Assembly: GCA_900708905.1 (NCBI GenBank)
Contig: CAADRB010000032.1
Location: 526,698-590,697 of the forward strand
Length of the DNA: 64,000 bases
Source: Hymenolepis diminuta
Taxonomy: Eukaryota; Platyhelminthes; Cestoda; Cyclophyllidea; Hymenolepididae
Reading direction: 5' to 3'
Shown: positions 1 to 13,700 of the stretch, piece after piece
Position numbering within the stretch: the stretch's first letter is position 1
How the letters are laid out: each line of letters starts with the position of its first letter
Position numbers and translations under genes: made by a program
Notes under the pieces: model-generated
Told to the model about the DNA's origin: nothing
Database searches by the model: none
The model's input: the letters and a program-made list of their open reading frames with translations, nothing else

Positions 1-129
1 GGAAGGGCCAGTGCAGACAGGACTGGTTAATAACAAAGCCGACTAAGCGGTGTCTGCTAAGCCCTGCCTCATCTGAGTCAATGCCCTCTTGTTGTTTGAG
101 GTTTGCCCTGTTGAACCGTTCGTAGAAGA

Positions 130-888
130 TTCAAGGTAGACGTCTTCTTTGTGGCCATTGTCATTGCAGTTCTGGCAGCGAAGTCATCGATAGGGTAGTC
201 TCGATGATGACGACGTCCTCCGCAAAATCAGCATCTTGGGAGTGGCTCCTTCTGATATTCGTCGGATAATTGTCGGATGGAGAGTGGGTCCCCTTGGTCG
301 ATGGATGAGAGGTCATTTTCAGGTCCTTTCAAGTTGAACACTCGCGGTTAGCAGTCCTCCAGCAGATTCGGGTCTGTAACGAGACTTCTTAACATCAGAT
401 TTCTTGTCCAAGGGGGACAGAAGTTTGAGTCGAATCTCAGCATGGCTAGGAGATAGAAGACCAAGAATGGAAATGAGACATCTGAATTGGTTTTCTTCGA
501 AAGAACCAAATGGGAAACTAGTGCAACGTCGGTTAGCGATATCAACATGATAATGAACATTTTCATCTTCACTTATGGTCAAGTTGGAGAAAGAACTGTT
601 GCCACTAGCGACCGAAACTAAGTTACTAATCATCTTTTAATAGGTGAGATCGGCAGGATCCATCGACTGAATTTGGGGCGAACGTAGGTAATTATCGCTT
701 CTGTTAGATTCACGAAGCAGCATGGTAATTTGAGTGGTGTGGGGGAGATCTGGCATGATGTTCTTATAAATATCACGTTGTTGAATGTACCATGTTGTAA
801 AAGTTTCATCTATAAAAGGATTAGGATGAAATATACATATATTTTTCACGTAGTTTTTGGGATCCGTTGTAGAAGTTGAGAAATTCAT
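130..888 (-). pseudogene. Broken LTR-retrotransposon gag fragment
   Basis: On the - strand two adjacent frames (888-637, then 633-319) read like the Gag polyprotein of a Gypsy-type LTR retrotransposon. The first has a segment of the kind TWYIQQRDIYKNIMPDL, the second FRCLISILGLLSPSHAEIRL, which is the capsid-like region conserved in flatworm gag genes. Further downstream (about 178-139) a zinc-knuckle remnant reads C-X2-C-X4-H-X4-Y; the last cysteine of the usual CX2CX4HX4C is replaced by tyrosine. The frame changes at about 635 and there is no continuous ORF, so this is a decayed copy. The family is named from recognition of the sequence pattern, not from a search. A second related fragment lies near 22060-22190. 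Confidence 0.55.
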
Positions 889-1704
889 CTAGGTGAAGAT
901 ATTTTAAAGATGAAAGAGATTTGAGCTTCCATATCCGCGTAATTCAATAACTGTGTCGCCAAACTCTTATTATCCGCCCTTTTCTGTAGGATACCGTTAA
1001 CCGATTCTCAGATTCCCTAAGACAGTGCTCTAGTTACAAATATGACCCAACAACATATTCCTATCCCAAAATATGTTTAACACTAATCACCTCGTTATTG
1101 CAATGCATAAGCTGAAAAATAGACGACATGGATTAATACTTAATAAATTTCGCAGAAATCAGAATATATAAAATATTTCACAAAGAAAAAATTCAAACGT
1201 AAAAATTTTAATTTTAAAGATTTCAATTTTTTGTGGTTTACCGTACTGACACAGAATGGTGCTTGTTTATACGTACTAAGGTAATTTACAAACGAAGAAG
1301 CGCTACTTTGAACGACGTTTGGTAATTCTCTGTAATAATTAACCAAGATAACCTTGACGAAATGGAAAGAAAAATACAAAACGTTATGTTAATCAGCGAT
1401 CTGCTATAGAAAAATCAACTATTAAAAATAGTCATGGGTTAACAAAAATAGTGATAAGTGAAAATGAATTCCTTATGATTATAATATTCTCCTTTCCCAT
1501 GGCCTTGAAATAAGGTTTCAGCCTCATCATAAGCCTTTTTGGGCTTTAGAATATTAATATGTGTGTCAATGTGTAAACAATTGGTTGATTCATATTCTTA
1601 GCATAAAGTGAATCTTCATTTTTAATATACCGTGGTACTTTGTTCATTTAACACTTTTGCTTTGATACTTTGAACTCATTTAATGATCGGTTTTCTTTTC
1701 ACAG
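889..1704. other. Intergenic stretch between gag remnant and first coding exon
   Basis: AT-rich sequence without a convincing exon. It should hold the promoter of the + strand gene starting at 1727, but I see no clear TATA box or other core element. It ends in the pyrimidine-rich acceptor at 1690-1704. Confidence 0.5.
1690..1704 (+). promoter_or_regulatory. Splice acceptor 22 nt before the first ATG (5' UTR intron or spliced-leader site)
   Basis: The sequence ttttcttttcacag ends at 1704 and is an excellent acceptor. The first ATG follows at 1727, with an in-frame TAG immediately upstream (1724-1726), which fixes the start. The acceptor must be used either by an upstream non-coding exon or by a trans-spliced leader; flatworms use both. 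Confidence 0.5.
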
Positions 1705-1726
1705 TTATTTCATCGCCAAAAAATAG

Positions 1727-4700
1727 ATGAATTGTAAAGTATGTGGCGGTGATTTAGTTCCGTGTGACTCTGGAATTCCTTCGGACCTGCCTTCATGTAA
1801 ATGTGCTTTACAGTTTCTTCCATCTGAATCTGGTCGTCGACTTCATGCTCATCTGTTTGAACTCCAGGTATTTTTGTTAATCAATAGAATTAAATTTACT
1901 TTTCAGTTTAATTTTATTAAATAACATTGTAGGATGCAGTTTCGCAATTGATTAGCGGTTCTGGAGTCGACAGAAGGGAACGTGATACCGATGATCACAT
2001 TATGGAAAAGAGCCAACGTTCCAGTAGGACTCTAGCAAGTGCCCCTAGGCGGAATGTGTCCAAAATACCACGTCCCTTAGGTAAGATGCTAATTTTTATT
2101 ATTACGCGCAAGTTCTTTACCCAAAATTTGTACCTTAGTATCAGTTGTGCGTATGTATTTTTTTGTCCCAACTAATTAATAAGCCTTTTAATAGGACTAA
2201 TTTTCATATGATTGGCAATATATTTTTTTACTTCGAAGGCAATTTGGATCTTCATTATGAAATTTATTTATTTGGTCTTGGGTTAATACTCAATAGCTTT
2301 GTTTCGTTTATGATGTCTTTTGAAATTATTTTATCATGTTAACGTAAGCTCTGGTCGACTGTTATTTTTCTTGAGTCCTAGGATATTTACTCTGCTAAAT
2401 GTCCCTTCACGAATTAATTGTGATCTTTCAATAACTTTCCCGTAAAACCTGCAATTTATATTCCATCGTATATTCGCGTCACATCCATTAGCAAATGTCA
2501 CCCTCTGCGCAGAATAATATATATACGAAAAGAATGGTGATATAGTATTTACCTATTCTTTTGAGAGAATCATTTTCCACCTGTCATCCTGGGCAGATTA
2601 GAAGCTTCCTCGTGCTTTGAAACTTGCATATATAACATTTTTATTGGTAGAGGTGGTCTTGTCATGACGTAGACACATCTTCCCTTATGAGATCATTCTG
2701 TTCTTTAACAATCATTACCTATAATAACATCTCCATATCTTCACTTAATGGATACAAACATCATTTATGTCCCCTTTTACTTTTACCATGAAGGATGTGC
2801 TACACCTTGCCATATCGCACTACTCACAGCTTTTTGACCTTTAAATAGTAACTAAAAGGGCTAATTGATTAAATAAAAATTGGCCAGCAAAGTTTTTCTC
2901 TATAGATCAAGATTAACTGGTGAGAAGTATCATTTCAACTGAATGTGCAGAAATAGAGCATCGACACAGCGGACATGTTTTCTTACATAGTCATTGGTGA
3001 AGTAGATAATGGAGAAGAAGTACATCCCAGTGCTCAATGTCTCTGCATATCTCTTGCGTAACCGTTGGTGATTCTTCATCTTGCGGTTTGAAAGAGAAAG
3101 GGAAAATTCTATTGGCGAAATAGCATCTTTTAGATGATTTTGGAATTTCAAGTGACAAAGTCATAATTTGATATGTATAATAACTTAAGCTAAGCGATAT
3201 CATCTTGCCAAGCTGTGGTGATTTGAAGTTTAAATTTATTACGAACTTAGACACACATTGTCCCATGCTTACCCCGGTCAATTTGATGAACTATTCACCT
3301 AATTGCCACATATCCGTGTGTGTTGTCACATCTATTCCAACACAGATTACACTATGTCATTGTATCATATTAACAGTTATCCAAACATGTGTGCAGTTTC
3401 GTTCCTTATTCACTATTAGTCCATGTTTCAGTTATCCAACCATACGTATCGTTTCTACCCCTATTCACAATTATTCAATTTGCGAACATAGACACCCTGT
3501 TGGCCATAATATCCGGTGCTTGGACTATATAATCCCTGTCTACCTGTACCTATCTGTGACTGACTGCATGTACCACTTTTATGCATACTATCTAACAGTA
3601 CCATTATTTCAGTCCTGTATGTTGCTTAATTCAATAAATTTTCTGCGTTATTCGATTCTCGGGATTTCGATTCCATTGTTTGGATACTGTATTAACTTCT
3701 ATATTACTATTAGTAAAGTAGTTAGCGGATATACTTCAGAATACTACATTTGATATCACGATCGATTCGATCTTCAGGTATACTTAAATACACAATAATA
3801 CTTGTTGCTGTTGTTGAAGAGGAAAGTGTAGTGTTGTGGGTACTCTAAAAAGATGAATCTACGGATCCAGATCACACGGACGACCGTGCAACCACGACAA
3901 CGACGAATGCGACAGCCAAGATTGCGAACCTTACCGCAACTAAGACGAACACGACAATGACACGTACCTTAAACTTAAACGACTGCTGTTATAAGTATAA
4001 TTCTAAAACTGCAACTTATGTCGGTTCTCTACTGTATATCTGGATGAATAAAGTCGTTTCTATTGGGAAACTGTAACTAGAAGATTTAATCATCACAAAT
4101 ACTGCATTTCAGTTTACATAGATACTATCATAACTATTTATATTCACTCAATGAATTCGCCTTTATAATTTGGAACTCTGAAATATGTTGATTTATCCTT
4201 ATTATATCTGCTTTTCAACTTTCTACAGCATCTTCATCCGCAAAGCCAAGTAGACCACAGTTAAGTCACTCTCACCAAATGAACACGAATGCAATATTCA
4301 ACAGAATGAGCCGTCCACATACAGCTCTTGCCAACAACAAATCCCCAACTGATATGTAAGTGAAAATTAAAGATGGGTTCCTAAGTGTTCTCTTTCAGAG
4401 TAAATCTGCAGGAAATACGTGCTGAAATCACCTCATTGCGTCAGAAATTTGATGAGGATTTAAAAGTAATTCTTTCCTTTTTAATTCATTCTTTGCAGGA
4501 TATGCGCAACGTCATCACTAAGAATGTATCTCAAATGACTCAATTACTTAAGCCAGAAGTAGTAGCTGAAAGCAAGGTAAATTCTGGGTCAATATTGGTT
4601 GATTTTTTAATTTTATCACTTTTCAGATTGAAGGAAAAGAAAATGCTATTCCGGAAAGCAGCATATTGAGTGCAGCTCATAGAGCTTTCTTGGATGCAAT

Positions 4701-7700
4701 GAAACATCGCCGGGCATTTGAGACCAATGTTGCAAATCTTGAGAGGTCACAGGCTCAAAAAGACGTCTTCGATATTCTTGAACATCTTGATGAGTAAGCA
4801 TGTATTCATTTCCCTTGTTGTCATTATATATTTAATGTGAAAGATATTGTCTCTGACTGACTGAAAGCTTAAGTTTGAGATGCACATGAATGTGTTTTGA
4901 AGGATTTCTTTCTACATGCTTCCCGAAAATTATTTTCAACTTATATTTTAGTCTAAATGGTATTAAGGGAAATTATTTTAGTATTTGAATGTTTGTCAAA
5001 ATTATGTATAAATAGTGTAACTACTGTTTTAATATCAAAGCGCGTACCGATTGTTGGTTTTCACTTGCCTTGCTTTGCAATGACTTAACTAATATATTCT
5101 CACTTTATTTCCCGCAAATTTTCATGGATGTTGAACTGTATGCTCCCATCTACACGCAAAGGCGATCTTCCACTACTGACCATTAAGGAGATCTTTATTC
5201 GTAAGAGGGTGATACTTGAAAGTCGAGATAACAAATCTGTTGACCCTATCTCCTACATTTTATATTGTGACTCACCGTACGTGATTATACAATGATTTTA
5301 CAGGGTCAGATGTTTAAATTTGGTGAAATTGTGTTAAAAGTTGGTTGCAAGGCAAATGGAATCTTTAGTTGGATTAGTCAGTCCTGACTATGACAAAATC
5401 GAAAATCTGTAACGCTCATTTCTATGGTGATTCGTGCAATGTCGCTTCTTGCCTACAACCCTCATTGAAAATAGGTGCATTTTAAAGAGATTTCAGTAGT
5501 CTTAATCTTATGGATACTATTCTTCCTCTGCAAATCTTTATTTTTTCCACAAATCGGATGTTCTTCAAAGCCATTTGTAATACAGAGCAAAGTGCAATCT
5601 ATTTTCAAAGGCCTTAATTAGTAACGAGGTTTCGGGAAAGTTTTGGTGGTCAGTTTTAGTCAAAATTCGGAAATGAAGACATTTTTTATTAAAACTGTAG
5701 AAAACAATTAAGAATCATTAAACTTGGAATAGACCGACTAATAATAATTTACTCCTCTTGTTTATTTTAAATGAACTTAGTAATCTGAATATTTTCAGTG
5801 AAATTAGTATTTCATCACTCATCATAGGATTTTAGTGAATCATACTAAATATATATTGGTTAAATACTGATTCTACATGATCAAAAGTTTAATATGAGGA
5901 GGCGGGTTGATAAGGGCGAATTACAGGTGGTTTTTCGATCTGTTTAAATATAATACATGAGTTAAAAGTGATAAGCTGACTCTAAAAAGGGGTCATATGC
6001 GTCATTGTGGTATTAATGGGTAATAACAAGTACTGAGAAAATTTGAGTAAGTGTAGGTCAAATTGGTATTTTAGCACTTATTAATATGGATTCCACATAT
6101 TAGAAATGGTTTAAATGCGGCCTTTGCTAATACGAATTTGTTCAAATTTATGACAAAGGGACTTTGAATTGCTTGCTTCGTTTAAATTGTTGAAATGAGT
6201 TTTTAGCTTCGAAGTTGGTTAATGTGGAATCTTCGAAGCCTTCAAAATGTGTCGATACACTTATGAACTGTCAAGTAACTGTATAGTCAAGTTGATCATC
6301 CCAAATAGGTAACCGATCAATAAGCGTTAGACGTCGTAATCCCGGTGATGAATCATGAAATTCGAGTTTTGGAACATTGAGCTAACAAATAAGCAAGTAC
6401 TGTATAATTCGAATCCAAGAATCAAATAATTATTCAAATAAAAAATAAACCAATTATTATCCCACCTCTTTATTCATTACTGAACTTGAATTTTACTCAA
6501 TTTCAGTTGGTTTCCCTCGATGAATAATTTAATGTTTGCCTTGCCGCGACTATAATGTTGGTCATGTTGTAAGTGCTCGTTTTGTCATGTTGTAAGTTCA
6601 TGATGAAGCATAGTTTCTCGATTCATTTCAATTTTTGCCAAGGGAAACCAACCTGAAAATGTATTCATGTATGCCACGTTTGGATATTCACTCCATTCAT
6701 AATGATCAGAGAATCGTACCAAATGTTTACGCTAAGATTATGAATAGTATTAAAAATATATTTATTATGTTCATTTTGTCCTTTAGTGGTGATGCCGATG
6801 TTATTCGCATGAGAGCACTTCTCGATGATGCTGTGAACAACATAAACATTATTCCCAAACCGGTGAGTTTCATATAACTTTCATTTCGTCCTACTTATAA
6901 AAATATCAGTATTTTCGACAACCTATAAATCGCAGATTTTCTGTAATTAACGCTGTTAAATTCACCGAGATTTCTTACATGGATACAATTTAATTCTTTG
7001 CTTCGAAGCAACGAGTTTCTTCGGGCCTTTTCTTTAGCGTTATAGCAATTACTTTGGCATTTTTGGTATAGATTTGTATGTATCATATATTGCATTATCC
7101 TCAGCAAATCGTTTAGTTAAAATGAGCGCATTGATAATGAATGAGGGAATTAGGCTGAGATTTAATTTCCAGTAATATGTAGACGCACTATGATATACAT
7201 ATCGTTAAATATTGCCCTAAGCTCCTTCTTATTTTGTTCCTGTCGTCTTACTTCCTGATACTTTAAACTTCTGTCCTTCTTGTGACTTATCCATTCTCAA
7301 TCCGTACACTTTGGCATATGAATGTATCCTCTATTCCATTCTTGTTTTTAGTGAAGATCGCAATGATTAGAGGAAATGTGATTGAACATGACTTATCTAT
7401 ACTTCACGAGTGACTCCTAGTGCCTAAACTATCTTAAAGTACCGTTATATCCAGTCAGTAGAACTATTTTTTTGTTCCTAACTAACCTACATTAAGAGAT
7501 TTTCCTAGGGGCTAATTTGCAAACAACAGCCTTTCTCTAATCAGAAAACCAAGAGTTGGGTAAGATCACGGGTATATGCGACACCATTAAAAAATAAGAG
7601 GTAAAGAGCAGGAAGACGATTCAGAATCCGACGAAGCAGAAAAACAAGCCTTGGCGTAGAGTGAATGAGAACAGAATTGTGTTAAAAGGACCAAATTACG

Positions 7701-10700
7701 ATAATTGAAGTTACACCGACTGTTGAGCGTCGTTTGTTGGCCTGATGAACGATTAACAATAAAAAATAATCATATTCTGACATCTAGAACAGAGTGAAAA
7801 CATGTATGTCCGTGGGATATTTCGAGACGTACGTAGAAAATATATCCGCTAGAATGTTACAGCCACCATTTTTTCACATTTGATCGGAGATTATTCTAGA
7901 TAAGCTGTAGAAAGTAGTTTGAAAAGACAGAATAAGAGTTTTAATTTTACGAGTTGGGTAGCGTATTCTATTTAGTAAAACAAATTTTCCTTCTTTTCGT
8001 TGAAAAGGTCATTGATTTTTTTACTTATGTCAATATCTCAGATCTTGAGAAAAATTGTGAGTAGCAGCAAATTTTTACTTTCAACTACCATTATGGCTAG
8101 TATGCGTTGATACTATGGAATGAAATGTATGGTCATCTAAGAGTTGCTTTTAATTATTTTCACACCAGCACTCTTCATAGAAATCATTGGTATTTAAACA
8201 AAGTATTCTGATCTCTTGAAGCCACAACCGCGTCCGAAACAACCCATAGCCTCGAAAGCAGGCTGCGCTCATCTCGATCGTTTAAGCGCTCCAAAACAAC
8301 AGTTCAAACCAGCACCAGCTAAGCGGCCAACAAAACTCACAGTCAATCAGCGCACAACCCCATCTGTGCCCAAAATAGCTTCATTAAAAGAGGCCTCCAG
8401 TTCAGCAGGTCTCGCAGATCTTGTTAACTTTTCCCCTGAAGAATCAACAACTGCTCCACCTTTAATGAGACGTCCTAGAGTTGTTCTCAAATCTCCCCCA
8501 CCTCAAAGAGGTTTGTTCATTTTCAGCCAAACTTATAATCCCTTACTTGCAGTTAGGGAAAAGGTTGTACGATTCGAAAAAACTTCAACAATATCAAAAA
8601 GTCCGACGAAACCGGATGAAAGCAAGCCTAAATCACCAATGCTGTTTGTTCCTTTGGGAATGCGTCAGTATACAATGTGGCCATTAGAAGAATCTCAAGT
8701 CAGTTTTGTTAAACCTGATCTAAATCATTTTCATATGTAAGAAACCCAATGCTTTTGTTTCTTGAAGACACTCGAGACAAATTCAATGGAACACCGTCTT
8801 GGAGGAGGTAATGGTAAGTTTGTGGACGTATCTTGTGAATTGACGGGGAACTATAAAACATCTCGTCGATTTAATTCTATTATCTTTCACCCAAATAAGG
8901 GGAAAGTCAAAATAGTTGGTGGTTTAGTGACCACAGGATATCGCAAACTTTTATTTTCTGGCGTTTTCTCTTTTAACGAGATTATATTGTCAAATTGGAA
9001 AGTTGAATGACTGTCATTGAACGTTAAGGAACTACTATGGTAATAACTTTAATGTGGTTGGTGGTGACAGTCAATATCTTGAGCAGTAGTACCATCTTGA
9101 TCTCATCAATTTTGGTCTGTCATTATTAGTATTATTAATTTATAATAAAGTTCATTAAATAAAATGGTTATCCTAAGGATACGTTTTGGACAAGGGCTGT
9201 ATAATTCCAATATTAAATTTGCGGAAAAATAAAACAGCGGATTGTGAAATTTAGAGGTCTTGTCTGTAAACCGATGATTTTGCATGAAACAAAATCTCGA
9301 TTGGCGCCGCCACATCCAAAAGGCCTTCCTGGTTTGAACATTTGGGGGTATTCCATTCAGTTAAGGTTCAGTTATAAAGGCATCTGTATGGAATTTGCAG
9401 ATATTTGTTCTCAAGAGTGAAGGTTTTTTGTTCGTTCATATTCCCATAACTCTGCATTGCATTCGCCAGAGAGTAGAAGACATTCACCCGAATTTACCCA
9501 TTTCAAAAGATTGGACGGTAGTACTAACATCAAATCTGCATTTACACAGCTATAACCTATCTGCGATCTGCAACTGGCACATTTTCCGTTAATGGTGAAT
9601 AAACTAGCAGGATAATATAGGCTCAAATGAATTTAACTTGACGGAACCATAAATTATAAGAACCACATACCGCTCGTTCTCTTAGTTTCCTCCTATCAGC
9701 TACGATAAATCAAAAATGCATTGGAGGGAATTTCCTTAGAAATAGTCACACTGCGCATTGGTGGTGCTCGTCTGCGAACTTAGAAGTCAACCACACTATT
9801 TATGTTTGGCAATTGAAGGGCTTGGCAGATACCCCCAACCGAAGATGAGTGTTGGAAAATGCATATCTAAATGGACTTGAGAATTATCGTTATCATTATT
9901 ATCCACAATTTAAAAAAAATTTAACAATTTTTAATTGTGGGGAGCAACTGAAGTCGGTTAATAGAAAGACCAACAAATAATAAAGGTCCGGGGATCAAAA
10001 AGGTGCCGTGAACAAAGTCAGGATATCATAATCTTACTTAATTTAATTGTCAGATTCGGGTTTTACTGTACTTACTTAATGGGAAGTTTCAGTTTTATAA
10101 TTCTGTCCCCCATTTCAACAAATGGTTGTCTACGATATTCGGTTCCCATTGACCGATTTTTAATCAAGAAGGGCGGGCCTTGCAGCTTCTATTAATTTTC
10201 TGCCTAATGGCAGGGAGGCAAATTGAATTTACATGATATTCAACAGCTTACAGTTTTAACATAGCAGAGATGAGACAATAGAAAATTAGTACTTTATTAT
10301 TATCAGTTTGTTATTATTATCGTTGCTTTGGTTATACAAAAAAGACGTATAGTGAGAATTTCCTTCTCTGTCACCCCTGACTACTTACCAGTACGGTTGG
10401 TCACTTCGCAGAATGTTTGTGAGTCTGTAATCGATTAAGAATGCAAGTACTTTAACCGTGTTCTTACCACAGGCTGAACAAAACATGCATTGAGAGCTCA
10501 AAACAAAAATATGTTGCTTTCACGCCGTTTATGCTTTTCCAGCATATTCTTAAAACAAAATATTTCTGTACCTTCAAAATACCTCCTTTCTTGGCCCTCC
10601 TATTTATGTGAAAATAATTTATTGGGATTATAAAGTTCGTTGTCTCCCTGCTGTAATCTTCTCTTGTTCTTCGGTGAACTTTAGTTGTAAGAAGATTATC

Positions 10701-13700
10701 ACCGTATACAGAGTTTCTCTTGTTACACCCTGATCTGATAACTTGTAAGAAGAGGCTCGAGATCACTTGATAATGTTCGTACAAATCCTTTGCTTTCTGT
10801 AGGATTGAATTTGTATTTGTAATAATTGTACCTATTTAAAATTTAAATAATACTTTAATTAAATTAATCGATATTTATTTTGTCTCTAGATCGTTTATCT
10901 GTGGAAGATATCAGAAACATGCTGGAAAATGCTTTACATCAACACTTAGAACGCCAAACATCCCAACTTCGAGTTCAAGACCGAGATGTTGCGACTTCTC
11001 GTCAAGATTTCACCAAAGAGGAGGCATTAAGTCCAATTCCAATTCCAAAGAAACCTACATTAATCGATGCCTCTTCCAGCCCCTATATTCCAACAATTAT
11101 TTCTTGTAGAGAATCCATGCGGTCCATTCAAAGACAAAGGAGCTCATCTTTGCCGTCATTTTCGTCAGAATTTACACCGATTTCAGAAAGACCCAAATCT
11201 GCACATTCAGAGTAAGAGCTAGATTTTTGTATATTATAATTACTACCGATAAAATAAAGAATGCAAAATTTAATCGTAGGAAAGCATCTAGAATCAAATA
11301 TTTTCCAAATATTGAAATAATTCGTAAAATAATAGGGGCAGTTTATTATTTTTTTTCTGATTTTCTAATTGTTTGCTTACCTTTTATGGTTTTGCAGAAA
11401 CAACAAACCTCTCATAGGAAAATTATGCACAATGCATAAAGATGTTTCGAAAAGCAGGCAGTTAGTTATCGTTTGGTTAATGTTTTAATTTTGGCTTCGA
11501 GGATACTTACAAACAGGCCTTTTTGTTCTAATTATCATCTTATATAAAAATTTAAATTACAGAGGAGGCCCTGTAAAACGAAAGAATTTTGATGTTAAAT
11601 CCTGCGAAGTTTCAGAAGACAGACAGCGGTTAGATTTAAATAAGTGACTTTTTATCTGTTGATGTGACGTAATTTCACTAAAATCTTTGTATTGTACAGA
11701 ATATATCAGCCAGAAACTCTATCTGATCAGATTTCCGTTAAAGAAACATCGACTAACATTTCGAGTAGTTACATAACAACAGAGTCATCTATTTGTACAA
11801 CTGAAAGGTTGGATCTAAATAAACCTATCTTAACGCCATTTCAACCAGTGGTTTTAGTATGAAACAAATTAAGAATGATAAAACCAAAAGATTGGAGTTG
11901 AGTCCATCAGAGACACCCACGAACACATCTCTGAACAACTCCTTTGAACGGTGGGCCATTTTAATGGATCTAATTTGTTCGCGAATTTAATCTGAAATAT
12001 ATTATTTAGGGCTAATTCGACAACTCAAACCGAGATCATAACGCCTAATTCTCTAATGTTCTCTAATTACTGGTTAGTTTTTTCCATTCAAACTACTTTC
12101 TATTAATAGTATATTCAGGTATGCGTTCGGTTGATGGTGTTAACAGACGGTTTGTTGATGGTTTTCTCGCAAAAATATATTATAACTTAAAGCATTTGTA
12201 TACATTTATCATCAGTTTATTCATTTGAAATATTTTATGTTTGAAATGTAACCTGCAAATTGAACTTTCGAAAGTGATGCAATTGAAGAAAATGGGTCAG
12301 CTTTGTTACCTCTATCTCCGTGGATTATTGTTCTCCAAAAGCCTTTATTCGTTAACCTGATTAATTTATTTTCTAAAAATCTCTTATAATTAAAGTCATT
12401 CGAACATGGAAGACAGCTCTCACTCATTGCTATTGTTTCAGTTCGTTGAGTTATTTTGTTTATTAATTTAAAAAGTTGCTTATTGAATCACTACTATAAA
12501 CCTAGTTCAAGAAGTCAAACAGAAATCGATATCTACAAGCCAATAATGTTTTCGAATAATTGGTTAGTAGTTAAATCACTTACCATACTCATTTTCAGTT
12601 TATTGTTAAGCAACAGGAAAGGTTTTAGAAGTAGTTAATCGTATATGTTTAATAAAAATCACGTATCTGTTGTATCAGAATTGATTCAAATGTGATTATT
12701 TTAACCCAACTTTAACTGGTTGGGAAATATGCAAATTGGATAATTTAGAAACATTTGATGTCATTCGCATTCTCTGATTTGTTAGTGCTCAGTTAAGTAT
12801 CCTACTCCCCTAAATAATTTTCCCTTTTTGCCAACTTAAACTACACCCAAATCCAAACTACTCTTCTGGCCACTTTAACGAATGATGCAGTTTAGACAAG
12901 CTAGTGTTTGTCGATCATTAAAAGTTCTGAAATGGCAAGCCTAACTACTGGCTAAAATGTGAGCTCAAGTGGAGTGTAGTGACTCATATATCGATTAGTT
13001 AGAATGAAAACGGGGTATGTACTAATGTGAACATCATGATGACATAATTTGTGTTGGTAGTACTGTTTTAATGCTGAACCTTCGCCAAATTGAATGAATG
13101 TTTAACCACAATGTTAAGTGTACTTATTTTATCGCAGCCTAGTCGTTGAACAAACGGAAATTGGTAAAACTGAATGTGTAGAACCAATTCCAATATCTTT
13201 GAAAAACTCTCCTGAAAGGTAGGTTGAGTTATTAAATAAAGTGACCTAATTTTCGCCCCAGTTTTCAAACATAATGTGAGGAACTGAGAAGATTATCTGA
13301 GTTCCCTAATTAACTTTCAATCTATCGGTTTTGTTTGTCTACTGAATTTCTCAAATTAAGGTTTTAAATGAGCTATTTTATGTCTAGCTCAACAACCCTG
13401 ATTGAAGTTGTAGAGCCTAAACAATCAACGTTCCCTGATAACTGGTTAGTTCTTAATTCGATTAAATTACTTGTTTATTAATGTAAACAAAATGATGCTA
13501 AAGTGCTACTTGGGATTATTGATTTTGGATATTGTATTGGGTCTACCACCATCTCACAGTGTGCATAGATTGTGACGTCTAATCTGGCGCATTCTACAAA
13601 AATCTTTTGAAGACTTTTTGGAGATTGAGAAAGTCACCTTCTGTTGACTAGTATTAGTTATCAGGGCCAATCACCGAATATACACCGATGAGTTCCGATC

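Larger units (their letters stand above)
8814..10889 (+). other. Intron of TALPID3-like gene carrying two repeat copies
   Basis: This phase-1 intron ends in ttgtctctag. It contains a degenerate SINE-like copy (about 9750-9895) and a repeat-B copy (about 9925-10275). No other coding exon was found. Confidence 0.55.

Noticed and set aside
12592..12638. Another possible micro-exon after tcattttcag
   Set aside because: The available donor (aaag|gttttag) gives phase 1 instead of 2, so it breaks the frame.
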